DNA of 64,000 nucleotides, taken from NCBI GenBank assembly GCA_020072785.1, contig JAIQGG010000002.1, positions 930,001-994,000 on the forward strand, written 5' to 3'. Numbering within the stretch: position 1 is the stretch's first letter; every line of letters starts with the position of its first letter. The translations under genes were made by a program, and so were the position numbers. This document shows, one piece after another, positions 33,963-43,252 of the stretch. The notes under the pieces were generated by a model. The model ran no database searches. It saw only the letters and a program-made list of their open reading frames with translations, and had not been told where the DNA came from. The DNA comes from Terriglobia bacterium (GTDB taxonomy: Bacteria > Acidobacteriota > Terriglobia > Acidiferrales > UBA7541).

Positions 33963-33985
33963 GCAGTCGCGCAGCACGCGACTGC
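33963..33985. other. Perfect hairpin just upstream of the SRP RNA
   Basis: GCAGTCGCG-cagca-CGCGACTGC is a 9-bp perfect stem with a 5-nt loop, ending 9 bp before the 5' end of the SRP RNA. It lies between that RNA and its candidate promoter, so it would form in the precursor and could be a processing signal. Confidence 0.5.
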
Positions 33986-34135
33986 ATGCCTGAGTCTAGC
34001 ACAGGCTTCGCGAACCGGCGCAAGCCGGCGCGATCCGCGAAAAGCCGCATCTCCGTTTTTCTTCCGCAATGGAGCGCTGCTGACACTCGCGGCACACCTC
34101 TGCGAATTGCCTGGTGCGTTTTCCCGCGCTTGCGG

Positions 34136-34280
34136 TACACTTTTCGTGGACGGATTCCTCCCCGTCCGCCCGGTGTCCTGCCGCAACAGGGCACGGGGTC
34201 CGCGGCGCCAGCGGAAAACCTCCGGAGCCAGCTCCGGAGTTGCCTCCCGATACGAGGCCGACCTGCACGCACCGTGCAGG
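34136..34280 (+). promoter_or_regulatory. Candidate promoter and structured leader with four hairpins
   Basis: A weak -10 (TACACT, 34136-34141) is followed at the expected start site by four successive stem-loops. They are GGACGG/CCGTCC (34148-34167), CCC-GTGTCCTG/CAGGGCAC-GGG (34169-34198), CTCCGGAGC/GCTCCGGAG (34220-34239) and CCTGCACG/CGTGCAGG (34262-34280). The Shine-Dalgarno (aggagga, 34282-34288) lies 2 nt after the last stem. The arrangement suggests a folded leader RNA; it matches no riboswitch I know. Confidence 0.5.
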
Positions 34281-34293
34281 CAGGAGGATTCTC

Positions 34294-34977
34294 ATGAAAG
34301 CAGTATTGTCTCTTGTTCTTGCCGCGAGCCTGTCTTTCGCCGCGGTGCCCGCATCTCTGGCTCAGCCGCATCAGGTGCTGCAGGGCACACAGGTGCATCT
34401 TACCCTGCTCAACAGCATCAACACCGCCACGGCCCGCGATGGTGACCCCTTCGTGGCCGTCGTGGCCGAGCCCGTCTATCTGGGCGCGCAGATGCTGATT
34501 CCCGCCGGTGCGCGCATCCAGGGCGTCATCGGCACGGTGAACAAGGCCCGGCGCTTTTCCCTCTTTCGCGGGCAGGCCTATTTCAACCTCACCTTCCGCA
34601 CGCTGGAGATAGACAGCCGGCTCGTTCCCGTGCAGATGAGCCTGCTGGCCATCGAGCAGCCGCATGGGCAGTCCAACGGCAAGAAGCGCAAGGACGTGCG
34701 CATCGAGGAAGGGCAGGTCGTCGAGGCTAAGCACGACGTGAAGGGCGATATCACCGCTGGCGCCATCGGCACGGGCGGCGGCACGCTCATCGGCCTGGTC
34801 TTCAGCCACGCCTTGCGCGGTTTCGGCCTCGGCATGGCTGGCAGCGCGGTCTACATCGTGGCGCGCAAGGGCAAGGAAGTCGAACTGCCGGCGCAGACCG
34901 GCATGCTCGTGCGCATGGACAATACCGTCAGCGTCCCGTCCATTGTGGCCAGCAACGGCAACTACGGCAGCAAATAG
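34294..34977 (+). CDS. Exported protein of unknown function
   Basis: A 227-residue protein with a clear signal peptide (MKAVLSLVLAASLSFAAVPASLAQ). The mature N-terminal part ('LQGTQVHLTLLNSINTATARDGDPFVAVVAEPVYLGAQMLIPAGARIQGVIG') resembles the TrbI/VirB10-like beta-barrel seen in several exported acidobacterial proteins, though the match is weak. A Gly-rich hydrophobic stretch (about residues 152-190) may insert in a membrane. Start ATG 34294 has an excellent ribosome site. It is transcribed alone, divergent from the SRP RNA operon. Confidence 0.68.
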   Translation: MKAVLSLVLAASLSFAAVPASLAQPHQVLQGTQVHLTLLNSINTATARDGDPFVAVVAEPVYLGAQMLIPAGARIQGVIGTVNKARRFSLFRGQAYFNLTFRTLEIDSRLVPVQMSLLAIEQPHGQSNGKKRKDVRIEEGQVVEAKHDVKGDITAGAIGTGGGTLIGLVFSHALRGFGLGMAGSAVYIVARKGKEVELPAQTGMLVRMDNTVSVPSIVASNGNYGSK

Positions 34978-35596
34978 CGGCGCCCGGCGCAGCGCGCCTT
35001 CTTGCGGAAACACGAAAAAGCGCTCCAGCGAGACCGGCCCAGTCTGGCATGGCTGGGCCCGTGGGGACGCTCGAAAGCCGCGAGTTACGAGCCACGAGCC
35101 GCATCTTTCGAGGGAGGAGCCCCGCGCAACGCTTAGGGAATCGTTGCGCGGTGCTGTTGAGGATTCTGGCGGGCTGGTTGTGAGTTACTGGAGTGGTCGT
35201 GGCAGGAATTTGCTGCGGCGAAGACCAGCGGCGATCTCCCCAGCCGGTCGTTTGGCTGCGGAGAAGTTCTTCTCGAAATAGAGCGTTGCTTCGATCGCCG
35301 GATCCTTGCCGCTGCTTTGTTTTACGTACTAGAATCGGTCCCCCAAAACATTTCCTTCAGGAATCGATCCCCCGTTGCCCATTGCTTGTGCACCGCGGAT
35401 GCCAGTCTGCGCGCAAGTAAACCCTGTGCTTGCAGTGGGATAGGGATGTGCAGCCGAAGGGCGCTGGGCTAAGTCGGGAATTTGTGCCGGAGTGGCACAA
35501 AACGCAAGGCCAGACAGATGTGACTCCCCGCAGAAAAACTATTCTTGGAGCTGCGTAAATCTCCCGCCGAGGCCGCGCGGCGAAGCGCGGCGGAGT
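34978..35596. other. Non-coding stretch with three hairpins
   Basis: No convincing gene on either strand. Inverted repeats seen: GGCCCAG/CTGGGCC (35036-35059), CCGCGCAACG/CGTTGCGCGG (35122-35151, perfect 10-bp stem, 10-nt loop) and TTTGTGCC/GGCACAAA (35481-35501). Near the regulator stop, CCGCGC/GCGCGG (35573-35590) may terminate the minus-strand gene. None has a strong T-run. Confidence 0.5.
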
Positions 35597-37030
<1,434 letters not shown>

Positions 37031-37336
37031 TCCATAGGCAAGGACTGTGCCAACCTGGCCAATCTGTCGCGGTTTCTCCGTGAGCATCCCGCGGGTGCGG
37101 TCCTCGGCCGGAAATTGCGGCCAAGGACTTCGATTCACATAGCTTAGAGGTATAGAAGGGAAGGGATCGTACGCGGGGAAAGGAAATGAGGCCGGAAGCA
37201 GAGGCAAAAACTGGCGCAGAACAAAATTCAAAACGGTTCACTGTGCCGTTTTGGCGCGAACTCCCAAATGATTCCCCGCTACCCCGCTCCCGGCAGGCCG
37301 TGCTGGTTTAGTCCGCAGGTTTACTGCCTGGCCTTC

Positions 37337-37654
37337 TCAGTGGATGTTCTTGCCCATCGGCTTGCTGCGCTTTTGCACCTGGCGGAGCCGGTATTCGCAG
37401 TAGCCGTTCGGCTCGGCTTGCAGGGGATCTACTTCATAGGCCATCGGATAGGCGCGCTCGACCGAAGTGGTCTGGAGCAGGCGCACGAAGACGACCGATC
37501 CCTTGCGCAGCGGCCGGCGCAGCTTGACGCGCTTGCCCGTCTCCTCATCCCATGCGATCTCGGCCTTTTCGACAAAGAACATCTCGTCCATGTCCCAGCC
37601 GGAAACTTCCACGCGATAAAGACCGAACGCGGGGTACTTCTCCGTCAAAAGCAT
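37337..37654 (-). CDS. Hypothetical protein
   Basis: A 105-residue soluble protein without signal peptide or membrane segment that I do not recognise. It is rich in Glu, Arg and Tyr, with beta-rich stretches such as 'GLYRVEVSGWDMDEMFFVEKAEIAWDEE' and 'GSVVFVRLLQTTSVERAYPM'. It lies alone between the response regulator and the site-2 protease on the same strand. A purine-rich site precedes its ATG. It is probably real because frame openness and codon use fit. Confidence 0.6.
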   Translation of the reverse strand: MLLTEKYPAFGLYRVEVSGWDMDEMFFVEKAEIAWDEETGKRVKLRRPLRKGSVVFVRLLQTTSVERAYPMAYEVDPLQAEPNGYCEYRLRQVQKRSKPMGKNIH

Positions 37655-37853
37655 GCATTGCCTCCGGGGTGACCGGATGCAGGCGAAGGACCAGGCGGCG
37701 AAAGCTAACGTCTTGATTCTATATGTGTTATCTGAGGATTAAGAGGCCTCACTGTGCATGAATGGGACGCCTGCGCCATCGTGGGGCACCGCGCTCCAAA
37801 ACTGCGCGAACCCGCGGGCAAATCCCGAAACGGCAGCTGGGCAGCGCAGCCCT

Positions 37854-38528
37854 CTAATGCAGGCCGTAATAGAGGACATACAAGGCGAACGCGTAGATGT
37901 AGTCGTAAACGCGCCCAAAGAAGAAAAAGGCCACCACCAGCCCCAGCATGGCGAAATTGTTCTCGCGGAGCCAGTCGAGATAGCGCAGCGCCTTGCTTTC
38001 CGGCAGAAGGAGCATTAGCGCGGAGCTGCCGTCGAGCGGAGGAAAGGGCAGGAGATTGAAAGTGCCGAGAAGGAGATTCAGCGAGAAGAAAATGCCCAGT
38101 ATGGTCCCCGGAAGCCCCGGCCCGCCCGAGGAAACGGCGCCATGAAACCAATGGTGGGCCACCCCCAGGCGCAGACAGATCCCCGAGAGCAGCATCAGCG
38201 AGAAATTGGCGCCGGGGCCCGCCAGGGCCATCCACGCCGCGCGGTGGGGGTGCCGCCGCTGCCAGTTGGGGTCGAAGGGCGCACTGGCCCAGCCGATCAT
38301 CGAGCCGGAAAAGAGATACGACAGGATGGGGACAAGTACCATGCCGAACAGCTCGCGCCGGATGTGCGGCAGGGGATTCAGCGTGACCTGGCCGCCGAGC
38401 GCGGCCGTTTCGTCCCCGCCCAGCTTGGCCGCCAGCGCGTGGGCGGCTTCGTGGCAGGTGGTGGAAAAGAGAAAAGCGATATACCAGAGAAAGCCAAAGA
38501 CCAGGAGTTCGGGTGTGAGATCAGGCAT
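37854..38528 (-). CDS. Site-2 protease family (M50) membrane metalloprotease
   Basis: A 224-residue integral membrane zinc protease. The first helix carries HEAAH (about residues 26-30), the zinc-binding HExxH. 'NLLPFPPLDGSSAL' (about 158-171) supplies the third ligand (the LDG-type motif) on a later helix. Five to six hydrophobic helices are visible. The compact form without PDZ or CBS domains is common in bacteria. It cleaves substrates within the membrane; the partner is unknown, but such proteases often release anti-sigma factors or process signal-peptide remnants. Confidence 0.87.
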   Translation of the reverse strand: MPDLTPELLVFGFLWYIAFLFSTTCHEAAHALAAKLGGDETAALGGQVTLNPLPHIRRELFGMVLVPILSYLFSGSMIGWASAPFDPNWQRRHPHRAAWMALAGPGANFSLMLLSGICLRLGVAHHWFHGAVSSGGPGLPGTILGIFFSLNLLLGTFNLLPFPPLDGSSALMLLLPESKALRYLDWLRENNFAMLGLVVAFFFFGRVYDYIYAFALYVLYYGLH

Positions 38529-38570
38529 AAAGGATCACTGTCGTGGCTCTCCGGCGGCCGGAAAACGATC

Positions 38571-38645
38571 TGGCTCCGGGGCCTGGACTCGAACCAGGAT
38601 ACCCAGATTCAAAGTCTGGTGTGCTGCCAATTGCACCACCCCGGA
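38571..38645 (-). tRNA. tRNA-Gln (anticodon TTG)
   Basis: On the minus strand the acceptor TCCGGGG pairs with CCCCGGA, the D arm is GTGC/GCAC, the anticodon arm CCAGA-CTTTGAA-TCTGG gives anticodon TTG, and the T arm is CCTGG-TTCGAGT-CCAGG. The 3' CCA is encoded. 75 nt. Confidence 0.95.
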
Positions 38646-38762
38646 GCCGCGCCCAGAAGTTTAGCAGAGGCCTGCGCCGTTCGCACAATGGGGGAGAGAG
38701 AGGCAGCCGGGAAGTAAGCAGGCGGAGACGAGAGTGCCGGACTTTTCGGGAGATAGCTGGGT

Positions 38763-38806
38763 TGACCGCTTCGCGGTCACGCAGACAGTTGACCGCTTTG
38801 CGGTCA
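38763..38806. repeat. Two tandem 27-bp units of the dispersed palindrome family
   Basis: TGACCGC-TTC-GCGGTCA at 38763-38779 and TGACCGC-TTT-GCGGTCA at 38790-38806, exactly 27 bp apart, between tRNA-Gln and tRNA-Ser. Same orientation as the copies at 31532. Confidence 0.9.
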
Positions 38807-38887
38807 CACAAACAGAGGATCGCCTGCCGCTGCCGATTTCGCGCCCGCGGCGAGTTCTGCTAATCTTGTACGGTTCGCAAGGCCAGT

Positions 38888-38977
<90 letters not shown>

Positions 38978-39157
38978 TTTCGCCGGTTGCGCAGCCAGGC
39001 GCGCCCCGCAGGCATCGCCGCGAAGCAAACTACGCACGCAGCCAAATACCAAAGTCAAAAGCTTGAAGAGTCCAAGAGTCCGAAAGTCTGAGAGAAGAAA
39101 AATTCTCCGGTCGAAGGGAGAGACTCTGCGGCTCTCTCCGCCGGTCGTGAATCTTTT

Positions 39158-39631
39158 CTAAAAATGGCAGCTGGCCGCTCCGCGCTTTTCCAGGTAGCGC
39201 TGATGATACTCCTCGGCGCGGTAAAAGGGCCCGGCCAGGGTGATCTCCGTAGCGATCGGCCGCGCCAGCTTGCCGCTGGCCTCCAGCGCCGCCTTGGATT
39301 TCTTCGCGGCGGCTTCCTGCTCCGGGGAATGGAAAAAGATCGCAGAACGGTACTGCGTGCCGAAGTCCGGCCCCTGGCGGTTGCGCTGCGTCGGATCGTG
39401 GATCTCCCAGAAAACGTCGAGCAGCCGCTCGTAGCGGATCTGCGCCGGGTCGAACGTCACGCGCACCACTTCGGCGTGCCCGGTTTCGCCGGTGCACACG
39501 TCCTGATAGGTAGGGTTCTCGGTGCGCCCGCCCGCGTAGCCCGCCTCCGCGTCCAATACCCCGGGAACGCGGCGCAAGGCCGCCTCGATCCCCCAGAAAC
39601 ATCCCGCTGCAAACGTCGCCGTCTCCGTCAT
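39158..39631 (-). CDS. msrA: Peptide-methionine (S)-S-oxide reductase MsrA
   Basis: A 157-residue MsrA. It has the catalytic GCFWG (Cys11) near the N-terminus, '[33 protein letters not shown]', '[26 protein letters not shown]' and a C-terminal Cys in 'RGAASCHF' that can serve as a resolving cysteine. It repairs oxidised methionines, using thioredoxin. It is expected in the cytoplasm because no signal peptide is seen. Confidence 0.95.
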   Translation of the reverse strand: MTETATFAAGCFWGIEAALRRVPGVLDAEAGYAGGRTENPTYQDVCTGETGHAEVVRVTFDPAQIRYERLLDVFWEIHDPTQRNRQGPDFGTQYRSAIFFHSPEQEAAAKKSKAALEASGKLARPIATEITLAGPFYRAEEYHQRYLEKRGAASCHF

Positions 39632-39722
39632 TTTCCTTCTCCCCGCACGGGCGCAAAACGCGCCATGCGTCTCGCGGCGCCCAATTGGATGCCGCGGACA
39701 ATTCTTTCGTTCCGCCGGGATT

Positions 39723-40874
39723 TCAGTGCTTCTTCCGCACAGGTTTCGCCGCCGCCACGGATTTCAGCTTCTCCTGCGCCAGCGCCTGATAGGGATTCGG
39801 CATGGATGCGGCCTCGGTCAGCGCGGCTTTCGCCTCGGGAATGCGCTGGAGATTCAGCAGCGCGAATCCCAGCCGGTACTGATTGCGCCCGTAAGTCGCC
39901 GGGTTGGCCTTCAGGAGCGGCGCCGCGGCCTTCAGGTTCTCGACGGCCTGCGCATTCTTCTTGTTCACGATGTTCACTTGCCCCAAAGCGCTCAGCGCCA
40001 GCCCTTTTTCGAGCGCCGCCTGCTGCGCCCATTGTTCGTCCGTGAGGCCCTCGGGCTTTTTCGCCGTCCCGATCAGCGCGATCGCTTTCGCCGCGCTGGC
40101 CTCCGCCCGATCGAGATGCTCGCCCTTCTCGCTGTAGTAATCCGCCAGGAGAATCAGCATGGCGCGGTCGTTGGGCTCCTTCTCCAGCAGTTTGTTCGCC
40201 ACCGCGATCATGCGCGGATAGTTCTGCGCCTGCTGATAGGCCGTGGCCGCGACCTCCTGCGCTTGCACCGCGGACCCCGAATCCGGAAACGCCGCGGCGA
40301 ACCGCAGCAGGTAACCCGCGCGCTCCGCCGCGCCGGGAAGGTGATAGGCGCCAAGGAACAGCAGTTGCTCGACGTAGTTGCGGTTGTCCCGCTGATCCGC
40401 TAGCACCTGGGTCTGTTCTTCCTCCCAGGCCTTTGCGCTCATGCCTTCCGGCGCCGGCCGGGCCTTGAAGCGCTGCAGGATGGCGCCGGCTTTTTCCCCG
40501 TAGAGAAAAAGCTTCTCCAGATCTCCCTTTTCCTGCGCCGCGCGCACCAGGTTCACGCCGTTTGCGAAATTGTCCGGGTCCAACGCCCAGAGCTTTTCGC
40601 CGTATTCGAAGGCCTTTTCGTAGTTCTTCACCGCGAGGTAGTAGTTGACGTAGAGGTCGTCGGCCACAATGGCCATATCGCCTTGGCCCAGCTGCGCCGC
40701 GAATTGATCGATCAGCGCGAGTTTTTTCGCGGGGTCGGTCGCCGCATTGATTTCGCTGAGGGCCCGGTCCTCCGGCGTGCCGGCCTTGATGGGCACGCTC
40801 TTGCCCAGTTGCGCATGTGCCGGAAGAGCGGCACAGAAAAGCAGAACCCCGGTGAGCCAGATCGTCTGCCGCAT
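39723..40874 (-). CDS. Secreted TPR-like helical repeat protein
   Basis: A 383-residue exported protein (ATG 40874, signal peptide [22 protein letters not shown]). The mature part is alpha-helical with TPR-like pairs, for example '[27 protein letters not shown]', '[39 protein letters not shown]' and '[28 protein letters not shown]'. It is probably a periplasmic protein-binding scaffold. An earlier ATG (40931) would place residues ahead of the signal peptide and is less likely. Confidence 0.7.
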   Translation of the reverse strand: MRQTIWLTGVLLFCAALPAHAQLGKSVPIKAGTPEDRALSEINAATDPAKKLALIDQFAAQLGQGDMAIVADDLYVNYYLAVKNYEKAFEYGEKLWALDPDNFANGVNLVRAAQEKGDLEKLFLYGEKAGAILQRFKARPAPEGMSAKAWEEEQTQVLADQRDNRNYVEQLLFLGAYHLPGAAERAGYLLRFAAAFPDSGSAVQAQEVAATAYQQAQNYPRMIAVANKLLEKEPNDRAMLILLADYYSEKGEHLDRAEASAAKAIALIGTAKKPEGLTDEQWAQQAALEKGLALSALGQVNIVNKKNAQAVENLKAAAPLLKANPATYGRNQYRLGFALLNLQRIPEAKAALTEAASMPNPYQALAQEKLKSVAAAKPVRKKH

Positions 40875-41029
40875 GGAAGCCTCCGTGGATGGGATAGTTC
40901 GCATCTTAGTGCCGCGCCGCGCCCCAGGCAAACCGATTTTCGCGCCCCGCTTCGCGCCGGCGGCTCTTTCGGTAGTGGATCAGTTTTTGATTACCGCGTT
41001 AATCAGGACTTAGGCGACAGGGTCGGGCC

Positions 41030-41524
41030 CTATTCTCTTGTCCCGTAGAAGAATCCGCGTCCCTCTGCCCAGTCAATTGCAAAAAGGTCTACCCACGTGG
41101 AGACAGAATCCGCGGGCGTTTCAACGACGTAAAGTTCGAACCCCGCCCTGTGAATCTTCTCTACGTCAAGATTCCCCTTAAGCAAGGCTGGCCACCACGA
41201 CACACCAGGGCTTGGCACGCGCCTCACCGACGGCGGTAGCGCATCAACACTCTTGAGGTTCTTTCGAAGGCTTTGCGAATCAGTAGGAAGAAACTCAAAA
41301 GCACACCATTCCTTTGATGGCGAGACTTCTTGAACCGAATGAATGGCCCGAGAACTCTCCGGCAGATAATCTGGTATCCATCCGCGAGTAATTGCCCCGT
41401 CTTTGTCTGCATCGGCAAAAGCGGGATAGAACAACTCACGACGGTCGCCACAGCCCACAACAAGGATACAAGCCAGGCCGACACAGAGTACAGCCATGAG
41501 GAGAAACGCCTTCGACGAAATCAT
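41030..41524 (-). CDS. Small lipoprotein in a lower-GC patch
   Basis: A 164-residue protein with signal peptide 'SSKAFLLMAVLCVGLACIL' and lipobox VVGC. It contains an acidic EF-hand-like stretch ('FADADKDGAITRGWIPDYLP', about residues 35-55) as in calcium-binding loops, followed by a domain I do not recognise. Start ATG 41524 is chosen; 41563 is possible. GC content and codon use are lower than in the neighbours, which suggests more recent acquisition. Confidence 0.6.
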   Translation of the reverse strand: MISSKAFLLMAVLCVGLACILVVGCGDRRELFYPAFADADKDGAITRGWIPDYLPESSRAIHSVQEVSPSKEWCAFEFLPTDSQSLRKNLKSVDALPPSVRRVPSPGVSWWPALLKGNLDVEKIHRAGFELYVVETPADSVSTWVDLFAIDWAEGRGFFYGTRE

Positions 41525-41578
41525 GCTACGAAGGATACGCCAGTTGCGAGTGGCTGTCGCCATTTGGTCGGCAAACTC

Positions 41579-41606
41579 CCGATAACCCGGCGGTTATCAG
41601 GACTTA
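41579..41606. repeat. Inverted and direct repeats bounding the lower-GC patch
   Basis: GATAACC-cggc-GGTTATC is a perfect hairpin (41581-41598). CCGATAACCCG (41579-41589) returns inverted as CGGGTTATCGG at 41957-41967. ATCAGGACTTA (41596-41606) occurs in direct orientation at 41002-41012. The two small genes of the patch therefore sit between repeated ends. Confidence 0.6.
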
Positions 41607-41668
41607 AGTCAAATTGACAGAGCAAAACGCGGGGGTGATACACTCATTAGCGCGTTAAGAATGAAACG

Positions 41669-41944
41669 ATGCTGCGTGAGATTCAATCCCGTATGAAGGA
41701 TCCCTTCTACATAGGCTTGCGCGATACTGTGCTCGCTCGAATCAAATCAGGTAAGTTGACCGAGGATATGGAATTGTCGTCGGCTTTGGATTCCTTGGAT
41801 ACAGTGCAGTTGCAGATGGAACTTGAGGAGCTTGGCATTGAGCCGACCGTCCCAATTAAGTCGGTCGGAGATTTGCTCTGGCTGTTCAAAGCCATTGAAC
41901 TTAAGCGCGAGCACAACGATAAAAGGCCTCCGCAAACACAATAG
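41669..41944 (+). CDS. Acyl-carrier-protein-like small protein
   Basis: A 91-residue acidic helical protein. 'ALDSLDTVQLQMELEELGIEP' (about residues 43-63) matches the phosphopantetheine attachment motif of acyl carrier proteins (DSL, Ser about 46). The next part, 'IKSVGDLLWLFKAIEL', resembles helices III-IV. The N-terminal 'LRDTVLARIKSGKLTEDMELSS' fits helix I and the loop. It is divergent from housekeeping AcpP and no synthase gene is adjacent, so its partner is unknown. It lies in the lower-GC patch. It could also be a non-carrier relative. Confidence 0.6.
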   Translation: MLREIQSRMKDPFYIGLRDTVLARIKSGKLTEDMELSSALDSLDTVQLQMELEELGIEPTVPIKSVGDLLWLFKAIELKREHNDKRPPQTQ

Positions 41945-42050
41945 TAGACGTGTAGTCGGGTTATCGGAAACTACCGTTTTTTCCGCCCCGTTGACGCGCC
42001 CACGCCATTCGCGAGACGATATCCAACTTTACTGCAGAGGGGGAATTGCA

Positions 42051-42842
42051 ATGGACCTGGGACTTCGCGGCCGCGTGGCCATCGTGGCGGCCGCCAGCAA
42101 GGGGCTGGGCCGCGCCGTGGCTGAGGAACTGGCCCGCGAAGGCGCGGAAGTGGCCATCTGCGCGCGCACCGCGCGCGACCTCGAACAAGCCGCAGCCGCC
42201 ATTCGCGCCGCCACCGGCCGCGACGTCTTCTGGCAGGCGCTCGACGTCACTGACCCAGCGGCGGTGGCCGGCTTTGTCGCCGCCGTCGAACAGCGCTTCG
42301 CCCGCGTGGATATCTGCATAACCAATTCCGGGGGTCCGCCGTCTAAACTCTTCAGTGAAACCACCGTCCAAGACTGGCGCGCCGCCACGGATCTCCTGCT
42401 GATGAGCGCCGTTTCCTTCGCCCGGGAAGTTCTGCCGCGCATGCGGAAGAATCGCTGGGGCCGCTTCCTCACCATCACTTCAGTGGCGGTCAAGCAGCCC
42501 GTGGACGGCCTGCTGCTCTCCAATTCGCTGCGCGCCGCGGTGGCCGGACTGGCGCGCACCCTGGCCAACGAATATGCGGCGCACGGCATCACCGTCAACA
42601 ACGTCTGCCCCGGCTACACGCGCACCGAGCGTCTCGACGATTTGGCGGGAACTCTTTCCTCGCGCAGCGGCAGCGCGCCCGAGGACGTCTTCGCCGATTG
42701 GAGCAAACAGATTCCCGCGGGACGTCTCGGCCGCCCCGAGGAGTTCGCGGCGCTGGTCGCCTTTCTCGCCTCCGAGCGGGCCAGCTACATCAACGGCACG
42801 TCCATTGCCGTGGATGGCGGGCTGTCGCGGGGCCTGCTCTAG
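42051..42842 (+). CDS. Short-chain dehydrogenase/reductase with non-canonical active site
   Basis: A 263-residue SDR. The cofactor motif 'IVAAASKGLGRAVAEELA' (residues 11-28) replaces the usual TGxxxGxG Thr/Gly by AAASKGLG. The 'NSGG' strand (NNAG equivalent) and the terminal 'INGTSIAVDGGLSRGLL' are typical. The catalytic YxxxK is absent: the position reads 'LLSNSLRAAVAGLA', with Ser/Arg instead of Tyr/Lys, a pattern known in a subgroup of FabG-like proteins. Its activity is therefore uncertain. Start ATG 42051 has site gaggggg; a longer upstream frame runs through the acyl-carrier-like gene. Confidence 0.82.
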   Translation: MDLGLRGRVAIVAAASKGLGRAVAEELAREGAEVAICARTARDLEQAAAAIRAATGRDVFWQALDVTDPAAVAGFVAAVEQRFARVDICITNSGGPPSKLFSETTVQDWRAATDLLLMSAVSFAREVLPRMRKNRWGRFLTITSVAVKQPVDGLLLSNSLRAAVAGLARTLANEYAAHGITVNNVCPGYTRTERLDDLAGTLSSRSGSAPEDVFADWSKQIPAGRLGRPEEFAALVAFLASERASYINGTSIAVDGGLSRGLL

Positions 42843-42853
42843 GTGCGCACACC

Positions 42854-43252
42854 ATGAAAAAAGTCCTGAAGCTGGCGCTGCTTCCCGGGCGCTTCGCCAT
42901 CGCCCGGCTGGCCCCCAGGGCGGAGGTCCCCGCCTGGGCCTGGAAAGGCTCTTTTGTTTGCGTCACGCGCACCGCGGAGGAGCTTTCCATCCTTTGCGAG
43001 GAAGCGCAGGTTCCCGCGCACGTCCACTCCGAGCGCGGCCGCCGCCTGCTTCGCGTGCAGGGGAAGCTGGCGTTTTCGATCAGCGGCATTCTCGCGGCAC
43101 TGTGCATTCCGCTGGCCGCCGCGGGAATCAGCATTTTTGTGGTGTCCACGTTTGACACCGATTACCTGCTGGTCTCCGACCCGCATCTGCAATCAGCCAT
43201 CGAGGCCCTCGAGAAGGCCGGACATTCGATTCACAGGAGCAATCCCGAATGA
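42854..43252 (+). CDS. ACT domain-containing protein
   Basis: A 132-residue protein with a C-terminal ACT-like domain of the CASTOR type ('GKLAFSISGILAALCIPLAAAGISIFVVSTFDTDYLLV', about residues 73-111). Such domains bind amino acids and regulate enzymes or serve alone as sensors. An N-terminal part of about 55 residues ('FVCVTRTAEELSILCEEAQVP') completes the double-ACT-like fold. It lies between the SDR (11-bp gap) and the M1 aminopeptidase (4-bp overlap ATGA), so an amino-acid-sensing link to peptide degradation is imaginable. Confidence 0.75.
   Translation: MKKVLKLALLPGRFAIARLAPRAEVPAWAWKGSFVCVTRTAEELSILCEEAQVPAHVHSERGRRLLRVQGKLAFSISGILAALCIPLAAAGISIFVVSTFDTDYLLVSDPHLQSAIEALEKAGHSIHRSNPE

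Noticed and set aside
33809-33977. N-terminal extension of DnaX
   Set aside because: The extra codons translate the SRP RNA gene; the conserved DnaX start MSYQV begins at 33809.
35492-35510. Sigma-54 promoter beginning TGGCAC
   Set aside because: The second element (TTGCA at the right spacing) is missing; the TGGCAC is part of an inverted repeat.
34978-35596. Small genes in the gap before the response regulator
   Set aside because: The open frames lack ribosome sites, domain content and normal codon use.
37854-38528. Rhomboid protease
   Set aside because: HEAAH and the later LDG motif fit site-2 proteases; no rhomboid GxSG/His pattern is present.
40975-42035. Integron gene cassettes
   Set aside because: The repeats do not match attC core sites (GTTRRRY/RYYYAAC pairs) and no integrase is present.
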